Part shown: positions 16,301-24,541 of the stretch, piece by piece
Layout: every line of letters starts with the position of its first letter
Position numbering within the stretch: the first letter of the stretch is position 1
NCBI GenBank assembly: GCA_031277535.1
Contig: JAITMD010000020.1
Location: forward strand, 1 to 64,000
Direction: 5' to 3'
DNA length: 64,000 nt
Origin: Flavobacteriaceae bacterium
GTDB taxonomy: Bacteria; Bacteroidota; Bacteroidia; Flavobacteriales; Flavobacteriaceae
Made by a program: the position numbers and the translations under genes
Notes under the pieces: model-generated
Seen by the model: only the letters and a program-made list of their open reading frames with translations
Databases searched by the model: none
What the model was told of the DNA's origin: nothing

Positions 16301-19263
16301 AACACAATTTCTATAATTTGGTTAGTACAGCTATTGAAGTAGCGAAAGAATCAGAAGAATTGACAATGACTTTATCTTCTTTTAGAGAGAAAATAGAACC
16401 GGGAGCTCAGGAAAAATGGATATTACATGTAACTGGAAAAAATAAAGAGAAGATTGCTACAGAAGTGTTAGCAACGATGTATGATGCTTCTTTGGATCAA
16501 TTTGCTTCAAATAATTTCTATGGTTCATTAAAGAGAGGTGAGGTTTATTTTAATAGAGGTAGAAGTTTCTTGTCTGATTATGATTTCGATGGTTTAACAA
16601 GCAAAGGGTATGGATATAGTGTGTCTCAAAAATATCCTATGGGAGAACACTTGAAAGTACAACAACCATTATACTTTAGAATGTTTGGTTATGATATTAA
16701 TTCAATATCTGCAGTTGGTATTGGTTCTAAAAGAAGAAATGTAAAAGGTACATTTGGAGCAGCTCCTTCCTATGAAAAAATGGACAATCTAACTGTTTCA
16801 GGAATGATAGAAGGAAAGGCAGCTGGTATTTCTATTAGTAATGATAGTGACTTGTCTTTAAAAGAAGTAGTAGTGAATACAGGATATCAACTACCAAAGA
16901 ATAACGATGGAGGAGGTGCAACGGAAAATGTTGTAGCTATTCGTAAAAACTTGCAAGAAACAGCTTTCTTCTATCCAACACTTAGAACAGATGAAAAAGG
17001 GGATGTCAAGATTGAGTTTACAGCACCAGAGGCATTAACTGCTTGGAAGTTTATGGCTTTTGGACATACAAAAGATTTAAAGCAAACTACAACAGAGAAA
17101 TTGGTACGCACACAGAAAGACTTGATGGTTGTACCAAATTTACCACGATTTATGCGTCAAGGAGATGTAATGTCTCTTTCTACAAAAGTGGTAAATATGT
17201 CTGCTGAGGCACAAAAAGGAACAGCAACTTTACAATTGTATAATGCTTATACCAATGAAGCTTTATTAGAAAAAAAACAAGCATTCGATATAAAAGCAAA
17301 TGCTTCTACATCGGTTAATTGGGATGTTACTACACCAGAAGGTGTAGATGTTGTATTGTGTAGAGTAATTGCAAAAACAGCTAAGTTTAGTGACGGCGAA
17401 GAAGTAGCATTACCTGTGTTGACAAACAAAGTGATGGTTACTGAAACGATGCCTGTTTATGTAAAAGAAGGACAAAACAAATTGTTCACTTTTGAGCAGT
17501 ACGAAAAAGAGTTTAACAAAGTAACAGATAATTATAAGTTGACATTCGAGTTAACTGCTAATCCAATGTGGACTGCTTTGTTTGCATTGCCTGAAATAAA
17601 AGAAGATACAAATGCAAATAATAGTGCAAATAGCATAGTAAGTAAGGTGTTTGCTAATGCAGTGGCTTCACATATTTTGAATAGTAATCCACGTATAAAA
17701 ACAGTTTTTGATCAGTGGAATGCTAAGGATGAATTGGTTTCAAAATTGAATAAAAATACAGAGTTGCAAAGTATTTTGGTAAGTGAAACTCCTTGGGTAA
17801 AAGAGGCAGAGAGTGAAACAGAACGCATGAGAAGATTAGCGTTGTTGTTTAACTTAAACACAATGTCTTTTGAATTAAAACAAGCAGTTAATCAGTTAGC
17901 AGAATTACAGAATGGTGATGGTGGATTCTCTTGGTTTAATGGAGGAGCATCAGATAGTCATATAACGCAAAGTGTATTAGAAGGATTGGGTACTCTTAAA
18001 AGAATGGGAGTATTGAAAGCAGATAATCTGAAAGATGTAAATCAACAGATAAATACTATGACAGCAAAAGCTATCAAGTATATTGATGAACAACAATATG
18101 CTTTGTACCAAAAGCAGGCTAAGAATAAGAAAGATACAGAACAAATGGTTTTTGGAACACACTATTTGTATGTGAGAAGTTTGTTTATGAATGATTACGG
18201 AGTTAAGGAGGCACATAGTGGAATGTTTGCTTCTATGCGCAAAAGCTTAGAGGGGGATAAAGTAGAAGGAAGTTTATATCAACAGGCCTTGAGAGCTACA
18301 ATCGCTAAGCGTTTTGGTCTGAATAAGGCCGCACAAGAAGTGGTGAAGTACATCGTAGAAGCTGCTGTAGAAAGTGAAGCATTGGGTATGTATTGGAAAG
18401 AAAACAGTGCTGGATGGTTGTGGTATCAGTCGCCAATTGAAACACAAGTAGCTATCATGGAAGCTTTGAATGAAGTAGATGCAGAAAAGTATGCGAAACA
18501 AATTGAGCTTATGAAAGTGTGGTTGATGAAAAACAAACAGACTACTTCATGGGGATCTTCGAAAGCAACAACTAAAGCGATTTATGCAATGTTGAATATT
18601 GGTAAGTCTTGGATGGATTCAGACAAAGGAGTTGAGGTGAAAGTAGCGGGCTATCCTCTTGATATAAATACAGAGGCTCAAATGGGAAGTGGATATATCA
18701 AGAAGTCTTGGAGTAAAGCAGAAATGACAGCGAAAAAAGGCGTTGTAGAGTTAACGAAAACGTCTCCTGGTATTGCATATGGAGCGATGTATTGGCAGTA
18801 TTTTGAAGAGGCTGATATGGTAAAAGCTTCTGAAGGATCACCTGTTGTAATGAAGAAGGATTTATTTGTGAAAGCAAATACAGATAAAGGACAAGTGTTG
18901 CGTTCTATTACAAAAGACACACCAATTAAGGTGGGTGATGTAGTAACCGTTCGTTTAGAATTGACTGTAGCTAATGACATGGATTATGTACATTTGAAAG
19001 ATATGCGTGCAAGTGGGCTGGAACCAACAAATGTTTTGTCAGGATATCAATGGAAGAACGAGTTTTCTTATTATCAAGAAACAAGAGATGCTTCTGCAAA
19101 CTTTTTTATCTCACATTTAAGAAAAGGAACTTATGTGTTTGAGTATGATTTAAGAGCTAATATTAACGGAACATTCTCTAATGGTATTACTACGTTACAA
19201 AGTATTTATGCTCCAGAAATGAGTACACATTCAAGTGGAGAAAGAATAGAAATTAAAAACTAA
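13312..19263 (+). CDS. Alpha-2-macroglobulin family protein, exported, 1983 aa
   Basis: After a signal peptide (MKNLGLYLMILAPIVGFGQ) come about 330 helical residues typical of the Bacteroidota branch, then macroglobulin domains. MG2 is marked by LLTDRAIYRPGQVVYFKG near 541-558 and the segment EEYKRPKFEI near 640. The A2M core appears at about 1218-1250 (FFYPTLRTDEKGDVKIEFTA, then ALTAWKF), and the helical alpha/alpha barrel with NGDGGFSWFNGG near 1532-1543. No CxEQ thioester motif was found, so any protease trapping would be non-covalent. Around 1165-1200 lies a segment like a SusC/TonB plug (EGKAAGISIS and LKEVVVNTGYQ). It probably protects the cell envelope from proteases. It is a single-gene unit with a terminator. 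Confidence 0.92.
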   Translation: MKNLGLYLMILAPIVGFGQSPNKRIQELWTTIEQQEQNHELKSMLPNVQEVLTLSKKNKDYSSLIKAMFYEARINITTKDEKDYNINSVIAQFETEHKKASGTYKVLLDIYLAKIYDLYYAENKYKIRNRSAVEKINTTDVRFWSTKDFLNQIERQYQEALVGAAKDKKAVVGQWNELFSIDNDIAVDFNQLALYDALRMDYINYLNSNLWEFRDEERVNSVLKVEQLKNDVLADVKQNNASRVYHYVQLYFLQQSSIAEEEKKKVIEEWIKNNPKESILYEGLATYVEGEELVTLSNKVQELFPNIPAATRLATLKKDVELPSLSFVVKQYLVDQKVLPVALTHKNLEKIYVQIIKVEGGSKDEYSQRLNNFEEYQKTIAKNKIVDSYDIALKKFTDYKEHTTSIALKALPKGNYFVVLSSHPFEESKEGEVSIIINKVNITPYYIAIGDDKVKVFDRETGKTATNVEVVIANRPEKSNDKSYWETIVKTNSNGEFALDFVKQSSTLYFNVKDDTAYYTKHFYKNNETVTPPTIEEEMYESVLLTDRAIYRPGQVVYFKGIVSKTNKGVETVAINKNVEVSFEDTNGDEVASLSLKTNEYGSVNGSFVLPSHGQLGEYSIVLTLDDDQLSSKEITVEEYKRPKFEITIDKPKGVYKFNENVAVEGKVQSYTGAAADQAKIVYRVERTEIWPYWLWSKRRPNYDYNIETIAQGETTVDSEGKYTVSFKAVPKIEKQEKDNPRTYQYNVYVDAIDSNGETYSVNETVTVGDKNLQLSTNLVGNVTVNTLSKFEVLTQNLNNVDYPSKGELAIYALDAPYAPRLLDKKDNRYTDYELYSYEEFVKQLPYTVYNNELNTTNWKEGKLVFSTNFDTGKAKEIVFDGAKSLPTGHYLVKGFVLDKGEKTEIEDRFIFNNNQVVGNLTDLVTLTSDGGTYKAGDKAKVYLQSAEEGTQVVVSVMTNGEEVQKATLTVGKKRMLFEVPIKKSYNQVVVQAYGVKHNFYNLVSTAIEVAKESEELTMTLSSFREKIEPGAQEKWILHVTGKNKEKIATEVLATMYDASLDQFASNNFYGSLKRGEVYFNRGRSFLSDYDFDGLTSKGYGYSVSQKYPMGEHLKVQQPLYFRMFGYDINSISAVGIGSKRRNVKGTFGAAPSYEKMDNLTVSGMIEGKAAGISISNDSDLSLKEVVVNTGYQLPKNNDGGGATENVVAIRKNLQETAFFYPTLRTDEKGDVKIEFTAPEALTAWKFMAFGHTKDLKQTTTEKLVRTQKDLMVVPNLPRFMRQGDVMSLSTKVVNMSAEAQKGTATLQLYNAYTNEALLEKKQAFDIKANASTSVNWDVTTPEGVDVVLCRVIAKTAKFSDGEEVALPVLTNKVMVTETMPVYVKEGQNKLFTFEQYEKEFNKVTDNYKLTFELTANPMWTALFALPEIKEDTNANNSANSIVSKVFANAVASHILNSNPRIKTVFDQWNAKDELVSKLNKNTELQSILVSETPWVKEAESETERMRRLALLFNLNTMSFELKQAVNQLAELQNGDGGFSWFNGGASDSHITQSVLEGLGTLKRMGVLKADNLKDVNQQINTMTAKAIKYIDEQQYALYQKQAKNKKDTEQMVFGTHYLYVRSLFMNDYGVKEAHSGMFASMRKSLEGDKVEGSLYQQALRATIAKRFGLNKAAQEVVKYIVEAAVESEALGMYWKENSAGWLWYQSPIETQVAIMEALNEVDAEKYAKQIELMKVWLMKNKQTTSWGSSKATTKAIYAMLNIGKSWMDSDKGVEVKVAGYPLDINTEAQMGSGYIKKSWSKAEMTAKKGVVELTKTSPGIAYGAMYWQYFEEADMVKASEGSPVVMKKDLFVKANTDKGQVLRSITKDTPIKVGDVVTVRLELTVANDMDYVHLKDMRASGLEPTNVLSGYQWKNEFSYYQETRDASANFFISHLRKGTYVFEYDLRANINGTFSNGITTLQSIYAPEMSTHSSGERIEIKN

Positions 19264-19284
19264 AACAAGTAGATTATTGTAATG

Positions 19285-19316
19285 AAGGAGGCTTACTGAG
19301 GTAAGCCTCCTTTTTT
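19285..19316 (+). terminator. Terminator after the alpha-2-macroglobulin gene
   Basis: A 12-base perfect G+C-rich stem (19285-19296 with 19301-19312), a 4-base loop and a T run. Confidence 0.88.
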
Positions 19317-19366
19317 GTTCCCTTTACTTCTTGTTGTAGGTTAAGTGCTTTTGGTTCGATAGGGTG

Positions 19367-19374
19367 TAACTTTG
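19367..19374 (+). promoter_or_regulatory. -7 box of the pirin gene
   Basis: TAACTTTG is a perfect TAnnTTTG match 20 bases before the ATG; a TTG lies 13 bases upstream, closer than the usual 17 to 23. Confidence 0.45.
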
Positions 19375-19394
19375 TCATACAAAAAACAATAGAT

Positions 19395-20273
19395 ATGAAA
19401 ACGAGAAATATAGAACAAGTAGTAGCACCACAACCAGCACACTTTGTTGGCGATGGTTTTAGAGTACACAATTTTATACCAAGTATGCCAGGTATGAGCA
19501 TGCAAAGAATGGATCCTTTTATTATGTTAGATTATAATTCAAAATATGAGTTTGGACCATCAGAAATTCCAAGAGGAGTTGGAGTACACCCTCACAAAGG
19601 ATTTGAGACAGTAACAATAGCATATAAAGGACGTGTAGAGCATGGTGATAGTAGTGGAGGTGGAGGCATAATTGGAGAAGGAGATGTACAATGGATGACA
19701 GCTGCATCTGGTGTGTTACATAAAGAGTTTCACGAAACAGAATGGAGTAAAACAGGAGGTCTATTTCAAATGGTACAATTATGGGTAAACCTTCCTGCAA
19801 AAGATAAAAAAGGACCAGCCAAATATCAGGCCATTGAACATGAACAAATGACAAAATATGCTTTAGAAGATGGTTTAGGTTTTGTAGAAGTAATCGCAGG
19901 AGAATATAATACAGCAAAAGGACCTGCTTCAACATTTACACCAATTCACATGTCGAATTTTAAAGCAAAAACAGGGGGTAAAGCATCATACCATTTCCCA
20001 GAACATTACAATGTTATGCTGTTAGTTGTAGAGGGAGAATTAAAGGTTAATGGAGAGTATCTTATTCCACAAGATCATATGGTAGTGATGCAACACAATG
20101 GAGAGGATTTTGAAATTGAAGCTACACAAGAGGCTGTAATATTAGTATTGGCGGGAGAACCTATTAATGAGCCAATTGCTCACTATGGACCGTTTGTAAT
20201 GAATACAAAGGATGAGTTGATTGAGGCAGTGAATGACTTTAACGCAGGGAAATTTGGTGAATTAGAAGAATAA
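19395..20273 (+). CDS. Pirin family protein
   Basis: The protein has 292 residues with the bicupin fold of pirins. The N-terminal cupin holds the metal ligands: His65 and His67 in GVGVHPHKGFETVT, then His109 and Glu111 in SGVLHKEFHE, the same H-H-H-E set as in human pirin. The signature MDPFIMLDY near 39-47 is also typical. The C-terminal cupin (about 165-270) looks degenerate, as usual. Bacterial relatives include quercetinases and redox-sensing regulators, so the activity cannot be fixed from sequence. No signal peptide is present, so it is cytoplasmic. It stands alone between two terminators, and its own -7 box points to separate regulation. Confidence 0.92.
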   Translation: MKTRNIEQVVAPQPAHFVGDGFRVHNFIPSMPGMSMQRMDPFIMLDYNSKYEFGPSEIPRGVGVHPHKGFETVTIAYKGRVEHGDSSGGGGIIGEGDVQWMTAASGVLHKEFHETEWSKTGGLFQMVQLWVNLPAKDKKGPAKYQAIEHEQMTKYALEDGLGFVEVIAGEYNTAKGPASTFTPIHMSNFKAKTGGKASYHFPEHYNVMLLVVEGELKVNGEYLIPQDHMVVMQHNGEDFEIEATQEAVILVLAGEPINEPIAHYGPFVMNTKDELIEAVNDFNAGKFGELEE

Positions 20274-20312
20274 AGATTGCAAAATAATTTTCATAGTTTT
20301 AGTTTGATTTTC

Positions 20313-20348
20313 AAAAGGAAAGGTACATTGTACTTTTCCTTTTTTTTT
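20313..20348 (+). terminator. Terminator after the pirin gene
   Basis: A 14-base stem (20313-20326 with 20330-20343, one G-T pair), a 3-base loop and an uninterrupted T run. Confidence 0.8.
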
Positions 20349-20437
20349 GATATCAGATATCTTTTGGAAGATAGAGAACCTTCTGTTAGAAATGTTATAC
20401 TCTATAGGTAATTAGAATAAATAGCTGTTTATGGCTA

Positions 20438-20469
20438 TTGTATAATTGGTGTTTAAGTGTTTACATTTG
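20438..20469 (+). promoter_or_regulatory. Promoter of the small lipoprotein gene
   Basis: TTG, 21 bases, then TACATTTG: both Bacteroidota elements at normal spacing. The position shows that the upstream in-frame GTG at 20457 lies inside the promoter and cannot be the start codon. Confidence 0.65.
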
Positions 20470-20486
20470 TTTCTTTAAGTATAGAC

Positions 20487-21035
20487 ATGAGAAAATTAGG
20501 CTTAACAATATTTGCATTAGCTCTTCTTACAGTTAGTTGTAAAGATAAAGAAGTAGAAACACCAGTAGTAGGGGAAGAAACAAAAGTAGAAGCACCAGCT
20601 GAACAAACGGAAACGAAAGAATTAAAGTTATCAGCAGAGAATATGGATGCTTATGCTAATTCAGAAGATAAGATGATGGTTTCTTTAGGAGACAACGATC
20701 AGCTTCGTTTACAAAAAGCAATACAGATTATAGGTAACTATAATATCATCTATGATGCAGAAGATGGAATAGATAATGACAAGACAGATGCTGCTTTTTT
20801 AAAGCTTGTAGGAGGTAAAACCTTTAAAGAAGTATGTGAAGTAGCTGTTGGATATTTAAAAGCTGACCAACAAAATGAATTAGACCGTATTCAAGTGTTA
20901 TTAGGTACTATTAAAGATCCTAAAGCAGCTTCAGAGGTAGATAAATATAATGAGGCACAAAATGACCTTAAAGAGGCTAAAAAGATGCCAATCACACTTG
21001 ATGCCTATAAGTACAACGAAGAGTGTTTCCTATAG
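20487..21035 (+). CDS. Small lipoprotein (182 aa), possibly DUF6694-like
   Basis: The ATG at 20487 gives a clean lipoprotein signal (MRKLGLTIFALALLTVSC) with the anchor at Cys18; an earlier in-frame GTG falls inside the promoter. An acidic, Glu/Thr/Pro-rich linker (about 19-45) leads to a helical domain with DNDQLRLQKAIQIIGNY and GGKTFKEVCEVAVGYLK. This layout loosely recalls the DUF6694 lipoproteins, but that is a weak match by eye. The tandem 28-base repeats begin directly after its stop codon, with no terminator before them. Its location is probably the inner leaflet of the outer membrane; its function is unknown. Confidence 0.75.
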   Translation: MRKLGLTIFALALLTVSCKDKEVETPVVGEETKVEAPAEQTETKELKLSAENMDAYANSEDKMMVSLGDNDQLRLQKAIQIIGNYNIIYDAEDGIDNDKTDAAFLKLVGGKTFKEVCEVAVGYLKADQQNELDRIQVLLGTIKDPKAASEVDKYNEAQNDLKEAKKMPITLDAYKYNEECFL

Positions 21036-21038
21036 TTT

Positions 21039-21178
21039 GTTGTAGAGGCGGCAATACATTGCGTCTGTTGTAGAGGCGGTAATACATTGCGTCTGTTGTA
21101 GAGACGGCAATACATTGCGTCTGTTGTAGAGACGACAATACATTGTGTCTGTTGTAGAGGCGGCAATACATTGCGTCT
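21039..21178 (+). repeat. Five head-to-tail copies of a 28-base hairpin repeat
   Basis: Units begin at 21039, 21067, 21095, 21123 and 21151, each 28 bases, without spacers. They differ at a few positions only: GAGGCGGC, GAGGCGGT, GAGACGGC, GAGACGAC. Each unit contains a near-palindrome built on GCAATACATTGC flanked by AGACG/CGTCT-type arms, so each can fold into a small hairpin. Motifs of the form AGACGCAATGTATTGCGTCT are, from memory, common dispersed intergenic repeats in Bacteroidota and cyanobacteria. The lack of spacers rules out CRISPR. First and fifth units are identical, which suggests recent copying. Confidence 0.9.
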
Positions 21179-21198
21179 ATCAAATACAAGTTATTAAA

Positions 21199-21243
21199 TA
21201 AAACAAATCAGTCCATTGCATTGCAATGGACTGATTTGTTTTA
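21199..21243. terminator. Bidirectional terminator between lipoprotein/repeats and DinB gene
   Basis: A near-perfect 22-base inverted repeat (21199-21220 with 21222-21243) flanked by A on the left and T on the right. The stop codon of the minus-strand DinB gene is inside the right arm. Confidence 0.8.
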
Positions 21244-21786
21244 TAGTTGAGATGGCATTAGTTTATTCATTTGATGAAAGTGTCTATCATTGTGATATAT
21301 TACAATGCGTAGTCCATCTCCCACCTTTAGTTTATACCAATTAGAAAACATTGTCGTAATAGTCTTGTTGTTTAAAACAGATAATGGTATTCGTGCTAAT
21401 GTTTCTTTTAATTCAATGAGGTTGTTTTCAAAAGTAGACATGACATCTATGGTAATTTCTTTACCTATGGGATTCGTTGTTTTCGGACTACTGATTTGTT
21501 TTTGATTTTCTTTGTATAAAAGCATAGAAGCAAAATAGCCTCCTATAAATCCTGATTTGAAAAGAGGTGTAGAGGTATTACTATTAAGTTTTGTAGCAGT
21601 AATGAATTGAGGTAAATAGAAATTAAAATAGTGATTAAGGTGTTCCATGCACTGTAGCATATTCCATTGTTCAGAAGAAGGACTATAGTTCAACTGTTCT
21701 TCAGTTAGTTCCTTGATTACCTGTAATTGTGTTATATGCTGATTAGTTAGTAATAGCAATTCATCTAATAATTCTTGATTAGTCAT
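21241..21786 (-). CDS. DinB family protein
   Basis: The protein is about 181 residues with the four-helix DinB/YfiT fold. LLDELLLLTNQHITQLQVIK at the N-terminus supplies the first helix, EQWNMLQCMEHLNHYFNFYL near 40-60 holds the first metal-ligand histidine of the fold, and IVYHNDRHFHQMNKL near the C-terminus holds the HxxxH-like pair. Members bind a divalent metal and many are thiol transferases, for example with bacillithiol; the thiol used here is unknown. ATG 21786 is preferred over an in-frame TTG at 21810. It lies 36 bases after a Crp/Fnr-type regulator on the same strand, and the two are probably co-transcribed. Confidence 0.85.
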   Translation of the reverse strand: MTNQELLDELLLLTNQHITQLQVIKELTEEQLNYSPSSEQWNMLQCMEHLNHYFNFYLPQFITATKLNSNTSTPLFKSGFIGGYFASMLLYKENQKQISSPKTTNPIGKEITIDVMSTFENNLIELKETLARIPLSVLNNKTITTMFSNWYKLKVGDGLRIVIYHNDRHFHQMNKLMPSQL

Positions 21787-21822
21787 AATTGTAATATCAT
21801 TGTTTAGCAAAGATGAGAAAAA

Positions 21823-22338
21823 CTAAAGTTCTAAATCTTGATTGAGATCAAGCTTTTTTAAACGAGATAGCGTTTCTGGTGTCATGCGTAGGTATTTAGC
21901 AATATAGCGTTGAGGTACTTCTTGAAATAGTAAAGGAGAGCGTTCTAAAACTCTTTTATACCTATCGATAGGAGCTTCTGTCAATAAGTCTATTTCTCTT
22001 TCTTGAAATTGTAAGAGTAATTGTTTTATCCCTTCTATATCTTGTAGTAATAAAGTAGTATTTTCTTTAGAGGATATAAGGACTTCTGTCTGTCTAATGG
22101 CTTGTAGATAATAGATAGTTGGTAATTGAGTAAGTAAGCTATCTAAAGCACAAATATAACTTCCTTTGTATCCAAATCGGATTATACGTTCTTCACTTTG
22201 ATCTAAGATATATAGTTGTACACAACCATTCACGATATAGTACAGAACAGTATTGATATCTCCAGCGCAGAATAAGTAATCTCCTTTTTTGAGTGTTACC
22301 TTGCTATCAAAGTTGTCTGGTAATAGATGAGAAGACAT
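21823..22338 (-). CDS. Crp/Fnr family transcriptional regulator
   Basis: The protein is 171 residues. Residues about 10-105 form a cyclic-nucleotide-binding-type barrel (LKKGDYLFCAGDINTVLYYI, then GCVQLYILDQSEERIIRFGY), and YIAKYLRMTPETLSRLKKL near the C-terminus is the helix-turn-helix. The consensus cAMP-contact residues are not evident and there is no Fnr-type cysteine cluster, so the ligand is unknown. Start ATG 22338 was chosen because the alternative in-frame TTG at 22383 lies inside the terminator of the upstream gene and before the TATCTTTA box. The pairing with DinB suggests the regulator controls it or responds to the same stress. Confidence 0.85.
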   Translation of the reverse strand: MSSHLLPDNFDSKVTLKKGDYLFCAGDINTVLYYIVNGCVQLYILDQSEERIIRFGYKGSYICALDSLLTQLPTIYYLQAIRQTEVLISSKENTTLLLQDIEGIKQLLLQFQEREIDLLTEAPIDRYKRVLERSPLLFQEVPQRYIAKYLRMTPETLSRLKKLDLNQDLEL

Positions 22339-22360
22339 AAGTTCTAATATTAGTGACGAG

Positions 22361-22368
22361 TAAAGATA
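22361..22368 (-). promoter_or_regulatory. Candidate -7 box of the Crp/Fnr-DinB unit
   Basis: TATCTTTA on the minus strand (seven of eight matches) lies 22 bases before ATG 22338; a TTG lies 12 bases further upstream. It follows directly on the terminator of the M3 peptidase gene. Confidence 0.4.
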
Positions 22369-22396
22369 AAAAAAGGAAGCCAATTAGCTTCCTTCG
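22368..22396 (-). terminator. Terminator of the M3 peptidase gene
   Basis: An 8-base stem (22373-22380 with 22387-22394) with a 6-base loop is followed, on the minus strand, by seven T. It ends transcription a few bases after the peptidase stop codon. Confidence 0.75.
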
Positions 22397-22401
22397 TTTT
22401 A

Positions 22402-24429
22402 TTATAACAATCCTGCTCTTTTCAGTAAAGCATCAGGAGTAGGTTCTTGTCCTCTGAATTTCTTATACAAGGTCATTGGGTGGTCAGTACCTCCTTGTGA
22501 CAATACATAATCTTTAAACTTAGTAGCAACTTCCTTATTGAAGATACCATTAGCTTTAAAGTAAGCAAACGCATCTGCATCTAATACCTCTGCCCATTTG
22601 TAACTATAGTAACCAGAAGAATATCCTCCTTGGAAGATATGAGAGAACGAAGTACTCATTGCATTCTCTTTTACATCAGGATATTGCTGTGTAGAGGCGA
22701 ACTGTTTTGCTTCAAAGTCTTTTAAGTTTGTGATAGCAGTTGGATCTTGACCATGCCACCCCATATCTAATAAACCAAAGCTCAACTGACGTACTGTAGC
22801 GATTCCTTCTAAAAAGCTTGCGCTCTCTTTGATTTTTTCTACTAACTCCATAGGAATAGTTTCTCCTGTTTGGTAGTGCTTAGCGAATAGTTCTAAAGCT
22901 TCTTTCTCATAACACCAGTTCTCCATCACTTGACTTGGCAACTCTACAAAGTCCCAATATACATTAGTCCCTGATAGAGATGGATAAGTTGTATTGGCTA
23001 ACATACCATGTAATGCATGTCCAAACTCGTGGAACAAAGTAGTCACTTCGTTAAATGTCAATAACGAAGGTTTGGTAGCTGTTGGCTTAGTAAAGTTACA
23101 TACGATAGAGATATGTGGTCTCTCGTTTACTCCATTTTGGATGTATTGGTTTTTGAAAGAAGTCATCCATGCGCCGTTTCTCTTTCCTTTACGAGGGAAG
23201 AAGTCAGTGTAGAACACAGCAATAAACTCACCAGCTTCATTCGTAACTTCAAATGTACGTACATCGGCGTGGTACTTTTCTATATTATGCACTTCTGTAA
23301 ATACTAATCCATATAGCTTATGCGCTACTTGGTAAGCACCATCTAATACATTCTCTAATTGGAAGTATGGTTTTAATAATTCGTCATCTAAGCTAAAGCG
23401 CTCTTGTTTTAACTTCTCAGAGTAGTAAGAACCATCCCATTTCTCTAATAGTTCTATCCCATCTGTTTGTTTTGCAAAGGCAGTAAGCTCCGCAAACTCT
23501 TTATCAGCAGCAGGTTTAGCCTTAGCTAATAATTCTTCTAAGAAAGCATTTACTTTATCAGGACTTTGCGCCATACGCTCTTCTAATACAAAATGAGCAT
23601 GTGTAGCATATCCTAATAGGTTTGCTCTTTCGTGGCGAAGGTTTACGATGTTTAATACATTAGCTTCGTTGTTGTGCTCATTGTCTTGGAAGGCTTTTTT
23701 ACCACTGGCAATAGCCATCTCTTTGCGCAACTCACGATTATCTGCATACGTCATAAAAGGAATATAACTTGGATAGTCTAATGTAAATACCCATCCTTCT
23801 TTACCTTCTTGTTCTGCCAAAGCTTTAGCTTCTTCAATAGCACCTTCTGGCAATCCTGCTAAATCTTTCTCAGCAGTGATGTGTAGTTGATATTTATGTG
23901 TTTCAGCTAATACGTTTTCTCCAAATTTTAAAGCTGTAGTTGACAACTCTGCATCAATAGCTCTTAATCTCTCTTTTTTATCTTCAGACAACAGCGCACC
24001 ATTTCTTACAAAACTCTTGTAGTTTTTAGTTAATAGTGTTTCTTGTTCTGTGTTGAGGTTTAAGCTCTCTTTTTGTTCATATACTGCTTTAACGCGTTTA
24101 AACAACTCTTCGTTTAATGAGATATCATTGCTTAGTGCAGATAACATAGGAGCTACCTCCTGTGCTATTTTTTGCATCTCATCATTAGTCTCAGCAGAGT
24201 TAAGGTTAAAGAAGATATTAGATAACACATCTAATTCCATACCTGAATAGGCAAGAGCTTCTAACGTATTCTCAAAAGTAGGTATATCAGTAGTAGAAGT
24301 AATTGCTTCTATTTCGTTCTTAGTATCTTGAATTGCTTTGTTAAAAGCAGGGATATAGTCTTCTGTTTTTATCTGTGTAAATGGGGCAGTCCCATGCACG
24401 GTATTGAATTTAGTATGTAATACAGACAT
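22402..24429 (-). CDS. dcp: M3 family peptidyl-dipeptidase (Dcp/oligopeptidase A type)
   Basis: The protein is 675 residues, the usual length for this family. The gluzincin motif HEFGHALHG near 467-475 supplies the two zinc-binding histidines and the catalytic Glu; the third zinc ligand is a Glu about 27 residues further on, in the segment FVELPSQVMENW. The N-terminal helical half (about 1-150) and C-terminal HPMTLYKKFRGQEPTPDALL are typical of Dcp/PrlC. No signal peptide is present, so it acts in the cytoplasm, cutting short peptides, probably removing C-terminal dipeptides. Whether it is Dcp-like or OpdA-like in specificity cannot be settled here. It is a single-gene unit with its own terminator. 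Confidence 0.92.
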   Translation of the reverse strand: MSVLHTKFNTVHGTAPFTQIKTEDYIPAFNKAIQDTKNEIEAITSTTDIPTFENTLEALAYSGMELDVLSNIFFNLNSAETNDEMQKIAQEVAPMLSALSNDISLNEELFKRVKAVYEQKESLNLNTEQETLLTKNYKSFVRNGALLSEDKKERLRAIDAELSTTALKFGENVLAETHKYQLHITAEKDLAGLPEGAIEEAKALAEQEGKEGWVFTLDYPSYIPFMTYADNRELRKEMAIASGKKAFQDNEHNNEANVLNIVNLRHERANLLGYATHAHFVLEERMAQSPDKVNAFLEELLAKAKPAADKEFAELTAFAKQTDGIELLEKWDGSYYSEKLKQERFSLDDELLKPYFQLENVLDGAYQVAHKLYGLVFTEVHNIEKYHADVRTFEVTNEAGEFIAVFYTDFFPRKGKRNGAWMTSFKNQYIQNGVNERPHISIVCNFTKPTATKPSLLTFNEVTTLFHEFGHALHGMLANTTYPSLSGTNVYWDFVELPSQVMENWCYEKEALELFAKHYQTGETIPMELVEKIKESASFLEGIATVRQLSFGLLDMGWHGQDPTAITNLKDFEAKQFASTQQYPDVKENAMSTSFSHIFQGGYSSGYYSYKWAEVLDADAFAYFKANGIFNKEVATKFKDYVLSQGGTDHPMTLYKKFRGQEPTPDALLKRAGLL

Positions 24430-24500
24430 ATTATTTCATGTTTCATTTATCGAATGATAAAAGTACGAATTAATAGTTTTAATTAAGAACTAAGAATTAT

Positions 24501-24541
24501 AAAATAACAAAGGATGCCCATCGGGCATCCTTTGTTATTTT
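24501..24541 (-). terminator. Terminator of the purK-purE operon
   Basis: A perfect 19-base stem (24501-24519 with 24523-24541) and a 3-base loop; the purE stop codon lies in the right arm. On the minus strand the hairpin ends in a T-rich run. Confidence 0.85.

Noticed and set aside
17850..17960. Thioester motif in the alpha-2-macroglobulin
   Set aside because: The region has NGDGGFSWFNGG but no CxEQ; the covalent trap is absent.
21039..21178. CRISPR array
   Set aside because: The repeats follow each other with no spacers and no cas genes are present in the window.
20992..21189. Minus-strand 65-residue protein
   Set aside because: It is only the translation of the 28-base tandem repeat.
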